A stretch of DNA of 64,000 nucleotides from Streptomyces lincolnensis (GCF_001685355.1 NZ_CP016438.1:3410001-3474000), one strand, 5' to 3'. Counted from the first letter of the stretch, positions 44,866 to 56,144 are shown. Made by a program: numbers and translations. The notes: generated from the letters alone by a model not told the origin.

Positions 44866-45534
44866 TCACATCGTCCCCGGTGTCACCATTCCGGACTCGT
44901 ACGCCACGATCACCAGCTGCGCCCGGTCCCGGGCCCCCAGTTTGCCGATGATGCGGCTGACGTGGGTCTTCGCGGTCAGCGGACTCAGCCCGAGCGCCTG
45001 GGCCACCTCGGTGTTGTTCAGGCCGCGCGCGACCAGCGAGAGCACCTCGCGCTCCCGCTCCGACAGGCACTCCGGGCCGCCGACGGCCACCGGTGTCGCC
45101 GCCGGACCGCGCAGGAACCGCGCGATCAGACGGGCCGTCGGCCCCGGGGACAGCAGCGCCTCCCCGGCCGCCACCGTGCGGATCGCGTCGAGGAGTTCGG
45201 CCGGACGGGTGTCCTTGACCAGGAACCCGGAGGCGCCGGCGCGCAGCGCGTCGACGATGTTCTCGTCGGTGTCGTAGGTGGTCAGGACGAGGACCCGGAC
45301 GTCCGCGAGGTCCTCGTCGGCGGCGATCAGCCGGGTGGCCTCGATGCCGTCCAGGTCGGGCATGCGGATGTCCATCACCACCAGGTCGGCGCGGGTGGCG
45401 CGGGCCAGCTCCACGGCCTCCCGCCCGGTGGCCGCCTGTCCGACCACCTCCATGTCCCTTGCGGACTCGACCAGCATCGCGAACGCCTCCCGTACGAGGG
45501 TCTGGTCGTCGGCGAGCAGTACGCGGATGGTCAT
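44866..45534 (-). CDS. NarL/LuxR-type response regulator
   Basis: A 222-residue regulator. The receiver domain has DD at residues 9-10, phospho-acceptor Asp55 in LVVMDIRMPD and Lys near 105 in FLVKD. The LuxR helix-turn-helix (LSEREREVLSLVARGLNNTE to KTHVSRIIGKLG) fills the last 65 residues. It overlaps the kinase gene before it by ATGA and ends an MMPL-kinase-regulator operon. Confidence 0.94.
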   Translation of the reverse strand: MTIRVLLADDQTLVREAFAMLVESARDMEVVGQAATGREAVELARATRADLVVMDIRMPDLDGIEATRLIAADEDLADVRVLVLTTYDTDENIVDALRAGASGFLVKDTRPAELLDAIRTVAAGEALLSPGPTARLIARFLRGPAATPVAVGGPECLSEREREVLSLVARGLNNTEVAQALGLSPLTAKTHVSRIIGKLGARDRAQLVIVAYESGMVTPGTM

Positions 45535-46760
45535 CCGGTCCCTTCCCCCAGTGCGGCGGCGGTGAGCGGCAGCAGCGCCGTCACCGCGAAACCGCCCCCG
45601 TCCCGCGGCCCGGCGTCGAGTGTGCCACCCACGCTGCGGGCCCGCTCGCGCATACCGACGAGCCCGAACCCGGGAGCACCGCCGTCCACGGGTCCGATGC
45701 CCTCGTCGGTCACCGACACCCTCAGGCCGCCCTGCTCCTCGTACAGCTCGACGCGTACGGCGGGTTCCGGCCCCGCGTGCCGCACCGCGTTGGTCAGCGC
45801 CTCCTGCACGATGCGGTAGGCGGCGGCGCCGACGGCGGGCGGTGCCCGGTCCACCCGGACGTCCTGCTCGACGCGGGCGCCCGCGAGCCGGGCCGCCCCG
45901 ACCAGGTCCGGCACCCCGTCGAGCCCGGGCAGCGGGCCGCGGATGTCCACGGGGCCGTGCTCCCGCAGCACCTCCAGCGTCGTACGGAGTTCTCCGCGTG
46001 CCGTGCGGCAGGTCTCGGCGATGTCGTCGAGGGCCTTGCCGACCGTGTCCCGGTCGAGGCGTTCGGGGTCGGCGGCCAGGACATGGGCGGCGACGGAGGT
46101 CTGGACACCGATGAGGGTGATGCTGTGCGCGAGCAGGTCGTGCAGGTCCCGGGCGATCCGCAGCCGCTCCTCGGCGACCCGGCGGCGGGCCTCCTCCTCG
46201 CGGGTGCGTTCGGCGCGCTCGGCGCGTTCGAGGACGGCGGTGATGTTCCGGCGGTGGAACTGGACGGCCGTACCGCACAGCAGGACCGCGATGATCCAGC
46301 CGGAGATCCGCAGGAACTCCAGCGCCCCGTCCGGGTTGGTGAAGGCGTTGACGACGAGCGTCGGCCCGAGGACGAGGACGGCGGTGACCAGCGTGCGCAG
46401 GCCGGTACCGGTCACGGCGACCGTGTAGAGCGCCAGCAGGGTCGCGGGGATGGGGGCGCCGTGGTTGTTGTCGAGGACGTGATACGGCGTGACACAGGCC
46501 GCGACCGCGAGCAGCACCAGCAGCGGACGCTCGCGCCGCCACACCAGGGGCACGTGTCCCAGGAGCAGCAGCGTCCAGCCGAGCGCGTCGGGCCGGGGCC
46601 CGTCCTCGCCGGTCAGGCCGATGGCCGTGGCGAGGACGGCCAGCGCCAGGGCGATCAGGGCGTCGTTGCGGGTGCCGTGCGGGGCGGTCCGCGGGTCGCG
46701 GTTGACCACCGCCATGATCCGCTCGCCCCAGCGGGGCCGGGGTGTGGTGAGTGCCTGCAC
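45531..46760 (-). CDS. NarL-partner sensor histidine kinase
   Basis: A 409-residue kinase. Four or five membrane helices in the first 165 residues act as sensor, followed by a coiled coil (AVLERAERAERTREEEARRR) and HisKA_3 with RIARDLHDLLAHSITLI (His207). The HATPase domain shows YRIVQEALTNAVRHA, DEGIG and GFGLVGMRERARSVGGTL. There is no large extracellular domain, as in kinases sensing membrane stress or lipophilic compounds. GTG at 46760 has GGAGG upstream. Co-transcribed with the MMPL transporter, which it may control. Confidence 0.92.
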   Translation of the reverse strand: MQALTTPRPRWGERIMAVVNRDPRTAPHGTRNDALIALALAVLATAIGLTGEDGPRPDALGWTLLLLGHVPLVWRRERPLLVLLAVAACVTPYHVLDNNHGAPIPATLLALYTVAVTGTGLRTLVTAVLVLGPTLVVNAFTNPDGALEFLRISGWIIAVLLCGTAVQFHRRNITAVLERAERAERTREEEARRRVAEERLRIARDLHDLLAHSITLIGVQTSVAAHVLAADPERLDRDTVGKALDDIAETCRTARGELRTTLEVLREHGPVDIRGPLPGLDGVPDLVGAARLAGARVEQDVRVDRAPPAVGAAAYRIVQEALTNAVRHAGPEPAVRVELYEEQGGLRVSVTDEGIGPVDGGAPGFGLVGMRERARSVGGTLDAGPRDGGGFAVTALLPLTAAALGEGTG

Positions 46761-46822
46761 GGGCTCATCCTCCGCCAGGAGGGCGCCCCTCCGGGAGGGG
46801 AGGGGCGCCGGGTCGGACAGGT

Positions 46823-48913
46823 TCAGCGGGCGGAGACGGTCACCGGCTCCGGTTCCTTCGGCGGAACCGGGATCTCCGGTTCGCGGGACAGGCTCCCCGG
46901 CCACCACACCTTGCGCCGCAGTGCCACGCTCGCGCTGGTCACCAGGTACGTACGGACGAGGAAGGTGTCCAGCAGCACGCCCACCGCGATCACGAAGCCG
47001 AGTTCGACGAGCGGCACCAGCGGCATGTTGGTGAGCACCGCGAAGGTGGCGGCCAGGACGAGTCCGGCGGAGGCGATGACCCCGCCCGTCGTGCGCAGCG
47101 CGGTGAGCGCGGCGGTGACCGGTTCGGTGCCCTTCAGGGACTCCTCCCGCATCCGGTGCATCAGGAAGATGCCGTAGTCGACGCCGAGGGCCACCAGGAA
47201 CACGAAGGACAGCAGCCCGAGCCCGGGATCGGTGCCCTCGAAGCCGAAGACCGGCCCGAAGACGAGTCCGCCGATGCCGAGGGCCGCGCCCCACACGGCG
47301 ACCACCGCGGCCACCAGGATCAGCGGCGCGACCAGCGATCGCAGCAGGGCGACGAGGATCAGCAGGACGGAGAGGAGGACGAGCGGGACGACGACCAGGC
47401 GGTCCCGGGCGTTGGTGTCCTTCAGGTCGAGCTGCTCGGCGCTGGGTCCGCCGACGTAGGAGCCGTCGAGACGGTCGCGCAGGGCCTCGATGGTGGCCGT
47501 CTCGCCGGCCGACTGGGGCGCGGCGGTGGCGGTGATCGAGAGCTCGGTCCAGCCGTCCCCGCTGCGGCCGCGCTCCACGCTCTCGACGCCCCGTGTGTCC
47601 CGGGCCTCGGCCAGGGTGCTGTCGGCGCGGTCGGTGGGTGTGATGACGGCGATCGGCTGGGTGCCCCGCTCGGGGTAGGCCCTGCCGAGCGCCTGCATCG
47701 CGGCGACCGCCTCGGGCTTGCTGGTGAAGGAGTCCTCCTGCTTGAGGCTGCCGGGCAGGTTGAAGGCGCCGAGGGCGAGCGCGCCGAGCAGGACGGCACC
47801 GCCCACGAGCACGGTGATCGGCCGCCGTCCGGCCGAGCTGCCCATCGCGGCGAACAGCGACCGGCGGACCTTGGGCGTGCTGCCGTAGCGCGGGACGAGC
47901 GGCCAGAAGACCCGGCGGCCCAGCAGGACGAGGAGCGCGGGCAGCAGGGTCAGCATCGCGAATAGGGCGACCAGGATGCCGACCGTGCCGAGCGGGCCCA
48001 TGCCCCGGCTGGAGTTGAGGTCCGCGGCGAGCAGGCACAGCAGCCCGGCGGCGACCGTCCCGGAGGAGGCGAGCACGGCCGGCCCGCAGCCCTTGAGTGC
48101 GGCGACCATCGCGTCGTACGGCCGTTCGATGCGCCGTAGCTCCTCGCGGTAGCGGGAGACCAGCAGCAGCGCGTAGTCGGTGCCCGCGCCGAAGACGAGG
48201 ATCGTCATGATGCCGGAGCTCTGGCCGGAGACGGTGGTGCCGAAGCCCTGGTTGAGCCCGTAGGCGACGGCCCGGGCCAGGAACTCCGACAGGCCCGCGA
48301 CCGCGAGCGGCACCAGCCACAGCAGCGGGCTGCGGTAGATGACGATCAGCAGCAGGGCGACGACGGCGGCCGTGGTGTAGAGCAGCGGTCCGCCGAGCGA
48401 GTTGTAGACCTCGGCCGCGTCGGTGGCCAGCGCCCCCTCGCCGCCGACGTCGACACTCAGTCCGCCGCCGCCCTCGGCGACGTCCCGGACGTCGTTGACC
48501 AGCGCGTCCCGCGCCTTCTCGTCCGTACCCGGTTCGGTGCTGGCGACCGGGTACATCAGGGTCGTGCCGTCCTTCGACGGGATGCCCCGCGGCTCGGCGG
48601 TGAGCCGGTGCGCGCCCGCGATCCGCTCGATCTGCTCGGCGGCCGTCGCCCTGTCGGCCGCGGTCAGCCCGCCGTCCCGGTGGTAGACGAGCACCATCTG
48701 GGTGGCCTCACCGCCCGGCAGCCGCTCCTGGATCTCGGCGACCTGGGTGGAGTCCGCACTCGCCGGCAGATAGTCCACCGCCCGGTCGCGCTGGATGTCC
48801 TCAAGCTTCGAGGCGAAGGGCGAGGCGATCGCCAGGACGGCGATCCACAGCCCGAGCACGAGCCAGGGCACGGCCCTCCGTCGCCGTACAGATGTCCTTG
48901 CGGCCCCCATCAC
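46823..48913 (-). CDS. MMPL/RND-family membrane transporter
   Basis: A 696-residue transporter with two MMPL repeats. Each has one membrane helix, an extracellular domain and a five-helix bundle (first helix at about 14-34, bundles at about 175-340 and 520-670). GLNQGFGTTVSGQSSGIMTI and FGAGTDYALLLVSRYREEL in the first half are matched by ALGVDYGIFLMHRMREESL in the second; the Asp-Tyr pairs are the proton-relay residues. It probably exports lipids or hydrophobic compounds. It heads an operon with the two-component pair 62 bases downstream. GTG and ATG are adjacent at the start. Confidence 0.93.
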   Translation of the reverse strand: MMGAARTSVRRRRAVPWLVLGLWIAVLAIASPFASKLEDIQRDRAVDYLPASADSTQVAEIQERLPGGEATQMVLVYHRDGGLTAADRATAAEQIERIAGAHRLTAEPRGIPSKDGTTLMYPVASTEPGTDEKARDALVNDVRDVAEGGGGLSVDVGGEGALATDAAEVYNSLGGPLLYTTAAVVALLLIVIYRSPLLWLVPLAVAGLSEFLARAVAYGLNQGFGTTVSGQSSGIMTILVFGAGTDYALLLVSRYREELRRIERPYDAMVAALKGCGPAVLASSGTVAAGLLCLLAADLNSSRGMGPLGTVGILVALFAMLTLLPALLVLLGRRVFWPLVPRYGSTPKVRRSLFAAMGSSAGRRPITVLVGGAVLLGALALGAFNLPGSLKQEDSFTSKPEAVAAMQALGRAYPERGTQPIAVITPTDRADSTLAEARDTRGVESVERGRSGDGWTELSITATAAPQSAGETATIEALRDRLDGSYVGGPSAEQLDLKDTNARDRLVVVPLVLLSVLLILVALLRSLVAPLILVAAVVAVWGAALGIGGLVFGPVFGFEGTDPGLGLLSFVFLVALGVDYGIFLMHRMREESLKGTEPVTAALTALRTTGGVIASAGLVLAATFAVLTNMPLVPLVELGFVIAVGVLLDTFLVRTYLVTSASVALRRKVWWPGSLSREPEIPVPPKEPEPVTVSAR

Positions 48914-49047
48914 GGGCCCCCCTCCGGTCGGGTGTCTGGCTGGATCTCCAGACTCCCGGCGCGGGGCGGGTGAATCGTCGGGCGCGAGGGCGAGTTGGGG
49001 GCTACTGCCGGGGGTGGCGCGGGGCGCCGGCTACTCCCTGGGGAGTA

Positions 49048-49746
49048 TCAGGACGGGGTGCGGGCCGCGGCCAGCAGGCGGCTCACGTCGTCCGCGCAGA
49101 TGGTGAGGGCGGCGCCGACGGTGGTGAGGGCGTCCCGCTCGGCCGGGGTGTAGGGCCCGTCCGCGAGAGCGATCCGCGCGCCTTGCAGCAGGATCGATTC
49201 GCGGCCCGCCGGAGCGAGGTGCGGGGCCAGCGGGTCCAGCGCCTCGTGCAGCTCTATGGCCAGCCCGGCTGCTCCGCAGGGGCGGCCGTAGACCCGGCCG
49301 GTGTCCGCGGCCAGCGCCTCCACCAGGGCGCCGAGCTGTTCCTCCGTGCAGTCGTCGAACCCGGCCGCCCGGACCGCGCTCGCGGCGGTCTCCAGGGACG
49401 CCCGCGCGCAGGTCCCGCCGGCGGCGAGCACCGCGAGGGCGACGGTGTGCACGGCGTCGCGGAGCATCGCGGAGAAACGGGTCGTGGTGGGGTGGTCCAG
49501 GACGTCGGTGCCGTAGTGGCGGCGGCAGGCGGCGCACTCCACGACGGGCCCGGTCTCGCCCCGCGGCAGCACGGGCACCCCGAGCAGGGTGAACCGGCGA
49601 CGCCCGGTCAACCGCTGGAAGTTGCGGTCACCCCCGCACCCGGGACAGAAGAACTCCCCGTCCCCGACGGGCGTCCACGCGGTACGGGTGCCCAGGAGGC
49701 GCACAGGCCTGGCGACACGGCCGTTTCGTCCCCGTCCTGGCAGCAC
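49048..49746 (-). CDS. zinc-ribbon plus TerB-like protein
   Basis: A 232-residue protein. Residues about 25-80 form a zinc ribbon (FFCPGCGGDRNFQRL ... VVECAACRRHYGTDVLD). Residues 90-230 are helical and resemble TerB, with acidic segments AGFDDCTEEQLGALVEAL and IALADGPYTPAERDALTTVG. TerB proteins are linked to tellurite and stress responses and can bind metal; the exact role here is not known. GTG at 49746 has a good GGAGG seven bases upstream. Confidence 0.78.
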   Translation of the reverse strand: MLPGRGRNGRVARPVRLLGTRTAWTPVGDGEFFCPGCGGDRNFQRLTGRRRFTLLGVPVLPRGETGPVVECAACRRHYGTDVLDHPTTTRFSAMLRDAVHTVALAVLAAGGTCARASLETAASAVRAAGFDDCTEEQLGALVEALAADTGRVYGRPCGAAGLAIELHEALDPLAPHLAPAGRESILLQGARIALADGPYTPAERDALTTVGAALTICADDVSRLLAAARTPS

Positions 49747-49940
49747 GTCAGCACCTCCGTAACCCCGCGGCAACATCGCCGCGCTTGCGTGATGTTAGCC
49801 ACATCGAGGAGGCCGAGTCATTACCCCGTACGAGACCTTTCCGTGACCTGCACAGACCATTGGCCGGAAACAGGCGGGGCCCCGCCCGCCGGGATACGGC
49901 GGAGGGGGCCTTGTGACGCCGGGCACCGGGAGTGCCGGTG

Positions 49941-49969
49941 AGGGGCGCGGGGAACTGCGCGACAAGCCA
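49941..49969 (-). repeat. dispersed intergenic repeat, copy 4 (reverse)
   Basis: AGGGGCGCGGGGAACTGCGC then GACAAGCCA: the reverse complement of the GGCTGGTCGCGCAGTTCCCC element with one change. It sits between leuA and the TerB-like gene, next to a small CACCGG/CCGGTG hairpin. Confidence 0.8.
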
Positions 49970-50010
49970 CGAAGCCGCCGTACTCGCCCCACAACCGATC
50001 GCGGCAATTC

Positions 50011-51899
<1,889 letters not shown>

Positions 51900-51922
51900 G
51901 CTAGCCGAGCCCCTTCGGATGC

Positions 51923-51951
51923 GCGGGTCCGTATCAGTATGCGGGACCCGC
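51923..51951. promoter_or_regulatory. inverted repeat upstream of the leuA leader
   Basis: GCGGGTCC (51923-51930) and GGACCCGC (51944-51951) flank GTATCAGTATGCG. It lies in the divergent region between leuA and the M4 protease gene and could be an operator or part of the 5' leader structure. Confidence 0.45.
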
Positions 51952-52078
51952 GGAACGAACGGGACAAAAAGTGCGCCATACCACTTCGTCACGGAGCGTG
52001 CGCTTCCTTGTCGGCACATTTCACCAATCATGGTTGCGAGTGGTGACAGTCACGTCACTCAGTGCAAGGGTGCCGGGC

Positions 52079-53149
52079 ATGACGACAAACGGGGGCTTTG
52101 AGCCCGTCTTCTGCACCGTCGTTCCGCCACACGTCCTCGACAAACTGGCCCGGAACGACGACCCCGCACTCTCCGGTCCCGCCCGGCGCACCCTGCTGAG
52201 GGACAGCGAACTGCGCTCCCGGCGCCGCGTGACCACCGAGTTCCGCCTCATGGCCGCGCCGACGGCGAAGGCACCGTCGGACCAGCCTCTGCGGACGATC
52301 TACGACGCCGAACACAAAACCGACCTGCCCGGCACCAAGGTCCGCGGCGAGGGTTCCGAACCGGGCCAGGACGCCACCGTCAACCGTGCCTACGCCGGCC
52401 TCGGCGCCACCTTCGACCTCTTCCTCAAGGCCTACGGCCGCCACTCGATCGACGGCGACGGTCTGCCCCTGGACGCGACCGTCCACTACGACGAGAACTA
52501 CGGCAACGCCTTCTGGAACGGCGAGCAGATGGTGTTCGGCGACGGCGACGGCGAGATCTTCCTCGACTTCACCCTCCCGATCGACGTCATCGGCCACGAG
52601 CTGGCCCACGGCGTCACGCAGTACACCGCGAACCTCACCTACTTCGGCCAGCCGGGCGCCCTGAACGAGTCGATGTCCGACGTCTTCGGCTCGCTCATCA
52701 AGCAGTACACGCTCGGCCAGACCGCCGCCGAGGCCGACTGGCTGATCGGCGCGGGCCTGCTCGCCCCCGGCGTCTCCGGCAAGGCCCTGCGCTCCATGAA
52801 GGAGCCGGGCAGCGCCTACGACGACGACGTCCTCGGCAAGGACCCGCAGCCGGCGACCATGGACGACTACGTCCGCACCGGCCGCGACAACGGCGGCGTC
52901 CACATCAACTCCGGCATCCCCAACCACGCCTTCTACCTGGTCGCCACGGCCCTCGGCGGCCACGCCTGGGAGAAGGCGGGCCGGATCTGGTACGACGCCC
53001 TGGCCGGCGGCGAGCTGGACGAGCGCGCCTTCTTCGCCGACTTCGCCAAGCTCACCGTCAAGGTCGCGCGCGAGCACTTCGGCGACGGCGGCGAGGAGCT
53101 CCGGGCGGTGGAGAAGGCCTGGGAGCAGGTGGGGGTGCGGATTCTCTGA
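52079..53149 (+). CDS. protealysin-like M4 metallopeptidase
   Basis: A 356-residue thermolysin-family protease. There is no signal peptide. The N-terminal 50 residues (EPVFCTVVPPHVLDKLARND) match the short protealysin propeptide rather than the long thermolysin one. The catalytic domain has VIGHELAHGVTQYTA with zinc ligands His173 and His177 and catalytic Glu174, and third ligand Glu197 in LNESMSDVFGSL. The late catalytic His is in GGVHINSGIPNHAFYL. Followed 21 bases later by the gene for its presumed inhibitor, as in known protealysin-emfourin operons. Confidence 0.93.
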   Translation: MTTNGGFEPVFCTVVPPHVLDKLARNDDPALSGPARRTLLRDSELRSRRRVTTEFRLMAAPTAKAPSDQPLRTIYDAEHKTDLPGTKVRGEGSEPGQDATVNRAYAGLGATFDLFLKAYGRHSIDGDGLPLDATVHYDENYGNAFWNGEQMVFGDGDGEIFLDFTLPIDVIGHELAHGVTQYTANLTYFGQPGALNESMSDVFGSLIKQYTLGQTAAEADWLIGAGLLAPGVSGKALRSMKEPGSAYDDDVLGKDPQPATMDDYVRTGRDNGGVHINSGIPNHAFYLVATALGGHAWEKAGRIWYDALAGGELDERAFFADFAKLTVKVAREHFGDGGEELRAVEKAWEQVGVRIL

Positions 53150-53170
53150 GTCCGTACTAGACACGGACCC

Positions 53171-53437
53171 ATGCGTATTCAGGTGAGGCGCACGGGCGGA
53201 TTCGCGGGCATCGAGCGGCACGCCGAGGTGGACACCTCGGGGCGGCCCGATGCCCACGAGTGGCACGCCCTGGCCGAGAAGGCGATCGCCGCCGGCCGGG
53301 GCACGCCCCCGATCGGGGTTCCGGACGGCTTCAGCTACCAGATCACGGTGGACGGCAAGACCGTCTACGCGGCGGATCCACGGCTGACGGAGGAACAGCG
53401 CAGGCTGATCTCACGCGTGCTGAAGGAGGGTGCGTGA
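53171..53437 (+). CDS. emfourin-type inhibitor of protealysin-like proteases
   Basis: An 88-residue cytoplasmic protein: RIQVRRTGGFAGIERHAEVD, then FSYQITVDGKTVYAADPRLT and a final charged helix. This is the pattern of emfourin (M4in), an inhibitor encoded directly after protealysin-like protease genes; GGFAGI is the family-type loop. It should keep the intracellular protease inactive. Close spacing to the protease gene indicates one operon. Its last codons and stop are copied twice more downstream as a 23-bp tandem repeat. Confidence 0.85.
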   Translation: MRIQVRRTGGFAGIERHAEVDTSGRPDAHEWHALAEKAIAAGRGTPPIGVPDGFSYQITVDGKTVYAADPRLTEEQRRLISRVLKEGA

Positions 53438-53483
53438 GCGTACTGAAGCAGGGTGCGTGAGCGTACTGAAGGAGGATGCGTAA
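53415..53483 (+). repeat. three tandem 23-bp repeats covering the emfourin stop codon
   Basis: Units at 53415-53437, 53438-53460 and 53461-53483 differ by only a few bases. Each encodes the equivalent of VLKEGA-stop (VLKEGA, VLKQGA, VLKEDA). As 23 is not a multiple of three, each unit shifts the frame. Copies 2 and 3 are non-coding duplicates. Confidence 0.92.
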
Positions 53484-53541
53484 CTCGTTCTTCACGCCCG
53501 CCCGTTGACTTCCGTTACCCCTGGTACGGATGATCCGGCCC

Positions 53542-54885
53542 ATGGCGACCGATGAACACAGCGCGACGCACCCGATACCTCAGTTCCCGGACGGCTTCCT
53601 GTGGGGCGTCTCGACCTCCGCCCACCAGATCGAGGGCGCGGCCGACGAGCGCGAGCCGTCGGTCTGGGACACCTTCTCGGCGGAGCCGGGGCGGGTGAAG
53701 GACGGCTCGACGGCGGCGGTGGCCTGCGACCACTACCACCGCTACCGCGAGGACGTGGCCCTCCTGGCCGACCTGGGCGTGGACGCGTACCGCTTCTCGG
53801 TCTCCTGGCCGCGCGTCCTGTCGAAGGGCGGTCTCGACTTCTACGACCGTCTGGTCGACGAACTGACCGGGGCGGGCGTACGACCGGTCCCGACCCTCTT
53901 CCACTGGGACCTGCCGCTGGAGTTCCATCAGGCGGGCGGCTGGCTGACGCGGGACACGGCCGCCCGCTTCGCCGAGTACGTGTCCGTCGTCGCCGACCGC
54001 CTCGGTGACCGCGTGAAGAAGTGGATCACCATCAACGAGCCCGCCGAGCACACCCTGTTCGGGCACGCGCTCGGCGCGCACGCGCCCGGCGAGCAGCTGA
54101 TGTTCGACGCGCTGCCGGCCGCCCACCACCAGCTCCTGGCCCACGGTCTGGGCGTCCAGGCCCTGCGCGCGGCGGGCGCCGGCGACATCGGCATCGCCAA
54201 CTCCCACGGCCCGACCTGGTCGGCGTCCCGGGAGCAGGCGGACGTGGAGGCGGCCGACTTCTACGACCTGCTGCTGAACCGCCTGTTCGCCGATCCGCTC
54301 CTGCTCGGCGAATACCCCTCCGGCCTCGGCGAGATGATGCCCGGCGACGTCTCGGCCGACCTCAAGGTCATCTCCGAGCCGCTCGACTTCTACGGCGTCA
54401 ACTACTACGCGCCGACCCGCGTGGGCGCCCCGCAGGGCGCGGACATCGAGTTCGGCGGACTGACGATCCCGGCCGAACTCCCCTTCTCCGTCCGGGAGAT
54501 CGAGGACGTCCCGGTGACGGACTTCGGCTGGCCGGTGGTCCCGGAGGGCCTGACCGAGCTGCTCACCACCTTCCGGGAGCGCTACGGCGACCGCCTCCCG
54601 CCCGTCGTCATCACCGAGAACGGCTGCTCGTACGAGGGGCTGGACGACCAGGACCGGATCGCCTACCTGGACGGCCATGTCCGCGCGCTGCACCGGGCGG
54701 TGGAGGCGGGCGTCGACGTGCGCGGCTACTTCGTGTGGTCCCTCCTGGACAACTTCGAGTGGGCGGAGGGGTACGCGCGCCGGTTCGGCCTGGTGCACGT
54801 GGACTTCGGGGATCCCGCGACGCTCAAGCGCACCCCCAAGGCGTCGTACGGCTGGTACCGGGAGCTGCTCCGGGCCCAGGGCTGA
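53542..54885 (+). CDS. GH1 beta-glucosidase
   Basis: A 447-residue retaining beta-glycosidase without signal peptide. FPDGFLWGVSTSAHQIEGA is the GH1 N-terminal signature. The acid/base Glu166 is in TINEPAEHTL and the nucleophile Glu359 in VVITENGC. VRGYFVWSLLDNFEWAEGYA binds the glucose unit. It hydrolyses imported beta-glucosides such as cellobiose or aryl-glucosides. ATG at 53530 is an alternative start four codons earlier; neither has a clear ribosome-binding site. The sugar MFS gene begins 8 bases after its stop, forming an import-and-cleave pair. Confidence 0.93.
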   Translation: MATDEHSATHPIPQFPDGFLWGVSTSAHQIEGAADEREPSVWDTFSAEPGRVKDGSTAAVACDHYHRYREDVALLADLGVDAYRFSVSWPRVLSKGGLDFYDRLVDELTGAGVRPVPTLFHWDLPLEFHQAGGWLTRDTAARFAEYVSVVADRLGDRVKKWITINEPAEHTLFGHALGAHAPGEQLMFDALPAAHHQLLAHGLGVQALRAAGAGDIGIANSHGPTWSASREQADVEAADFYDLLLNRLFADPLLLGEYPSGLGEMMPGDVSADLKVISEPLDFYGVNYYAPTRVGAPQGADIEFGGLTIPAELPFSVREIEDVPVTDFGWPVVPEGLTELLTTFRERYGDRLPPVVITENGCSYEGLDDQDRIAYLDGHVRALHRAVEAGVDVRGYFVWSLLDNFEWAEGYARRFGLVHVDFGDPATLKRTPKASYGWYRELLRAQG

Positions 54886-54892
54886 CCCGGGG

Positions 54893-56131
54893 ATGACAAC
54901 TGCGCTCGCGGAGCCCGTCGAGCACGTCCGCCGGGGCTGGACGGCGTCCCTGTCGCTGGCCAACGTGGCGATCTGGGTGGGCTGGTACGGCCCGCTCCAG
55001 ATCCTGCTGGCCCGGCAGGCGGAGGACTTCGCGCCGGGCACGGGCATGTCGAAGGAGACGCTGCTGGCGTGGGCGACGGGCGCGGGCGCGGTGGTGTCCC
55101 TGGCCGCGAACCCGTTGTTCGGCGCGCTGTCCGACCGCACCACGGCCCGCTGGGGCCGTCGCAGCCCCTGGATCGTGGCCGGTGCGGCGGGCGGCGCGCT
55201 GTCGCTGCTGCTGCTCGCCGGTGCGGACGGACTGTGGACCATGGCGGCCGCCTGGTGTCTGGTCCAGCTGACCCTGAACGCGGCCTTCGCGGCCGTGACG
55301 GCGGCCGTGCCGGACCGGGTGCCGCGGCTCCAACGGGGCACGGTGGGCGGCTGGCTGGGGGCGGCGCAGATCCTCGGGGCGGTCGTCGGGACGGGCCTCG
55401 CGACGGCGGCCGGCGGGATCGCGGCGGGCTATGCGGCGTGCGCGGTGTTCACGCTGGCGGGGGTGCTGCCGTACGTCCTGCTCCACCGGGACCTGAGACT
55501 CGCCGTCACGGACCGGCCGGCGTGGTCCTCCCGTTCGTTCGTGCGCGGCTTCTGGCTGAGCCCGCGCCGCCATCCGGACTTCGCCTGGGCCTGGCTGACC
55601 CGGTTCCTGATCAACCTCAGCAACGCCCTGGTGATCCTCTACCTCCTGTACTACCTGCGGGACCGCCTGCACCACGACGACCCCGAACAGGGCGTCCTGA
55701 TCCTCACCGCGGTCAACAGCGTGACCCTGCTCGCCACGGTCGTGGTGGGCGGTGCCTGGTCGGACCGGGTGGGCCGGCGCAAGCCGTTCGTGCTCTGGTC
55801 CGGGGTACTGATGGCGGCGGCCACGGGACTGCTCGCCGGCTGGCAGACCTGGCCGAGCGCGATCGTCGTGGCCGCGCTGCTGGGCCTCGGCCTCGGCGTC
55901 TTCATGTCGGTCGACTTCGCCCTGATGACCGACGTCCTGCCCACGGCCCTCGACCGCGGCAAGGACCTCGGCGTCATCAACGTGGCCAACGCCCTCCCCC
56001 AGGTCGCCGCCCCCGCCCTGGCCGCCCCGATCGTCACCCACCTCGGCGGATACCGGGTGCTGTATGTGGTGGCGGCGGTGGCGGGACTGGCGGGGGCGGT
56101 GCTGGTGGGCCGTATAAAAGGCGTCGACTAG
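54893..56131 (+). CDS. sugar-type MFS transporter
   Basis: A 412-residue transporter with about 12 membrane segments. GALSDRTTARWGRRSPWIVA and GGAWSDRVGRRKPFVLWSGV are the two motif A loops. The wide spacing and the WGRRSPW form resemble glycoside-pentoside-hexuronide/sucrose-type carriers. Located directly after the beta-glucosidase gene, it probably imports the beta-glucoside substrate. ATG at 54893 follows GGGG. Confidence 0.88.
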   Translation: MTTALAEPVEHVRRGWTASLSLANVAIWVGWYGPLQILLARQAEDFAPGTGMSKETLLAWATGAGAVVSLAANPLFGALSDRTTARWGRRSPWIVAGAAGGALSLLLLAGADGLWTMAAAWCLVQLTLNAAFAAVTAAVPDRVPRLQRGTVGGWLGAAQILGAVVGTGLATAAGGIAAGYAACAVFTLAGVLPYVLLHRDLRLAVTDRPAWSSRSFVRGFWLSPRRHPDFAWAWLTRFLINLSNALVILYLLYYLRDRLHHDDPEQGVLILTAVNSVTLLATVVVGGAWSDRVGRRKPFVLWSGVLMAAATGLLAGWQTWPSAIVVAALLGLGLGVFMSVDFALMTDVLPTALDRGKDLGVINVANALPQVAAPALAAPIVTHLGGYRVLYVVAAVAGLAGAVLVGRIKGVD

Positions 56132-56144
56132 AGCGCGCCCCCTT

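Noticed and set aside
44866..48913. A resistance or antibiotic biosynthesis cluster around the MMPL transporter and two-component system
   Set aside because: No biosynthetic genes are nearby; an exporter with a linked two-component system is a common stand-alone arrangement.
53415..53483. A CRISPR-like array
   Set aside because: Three contiguous 23-bp units without spacers are a simple tandem duplication.
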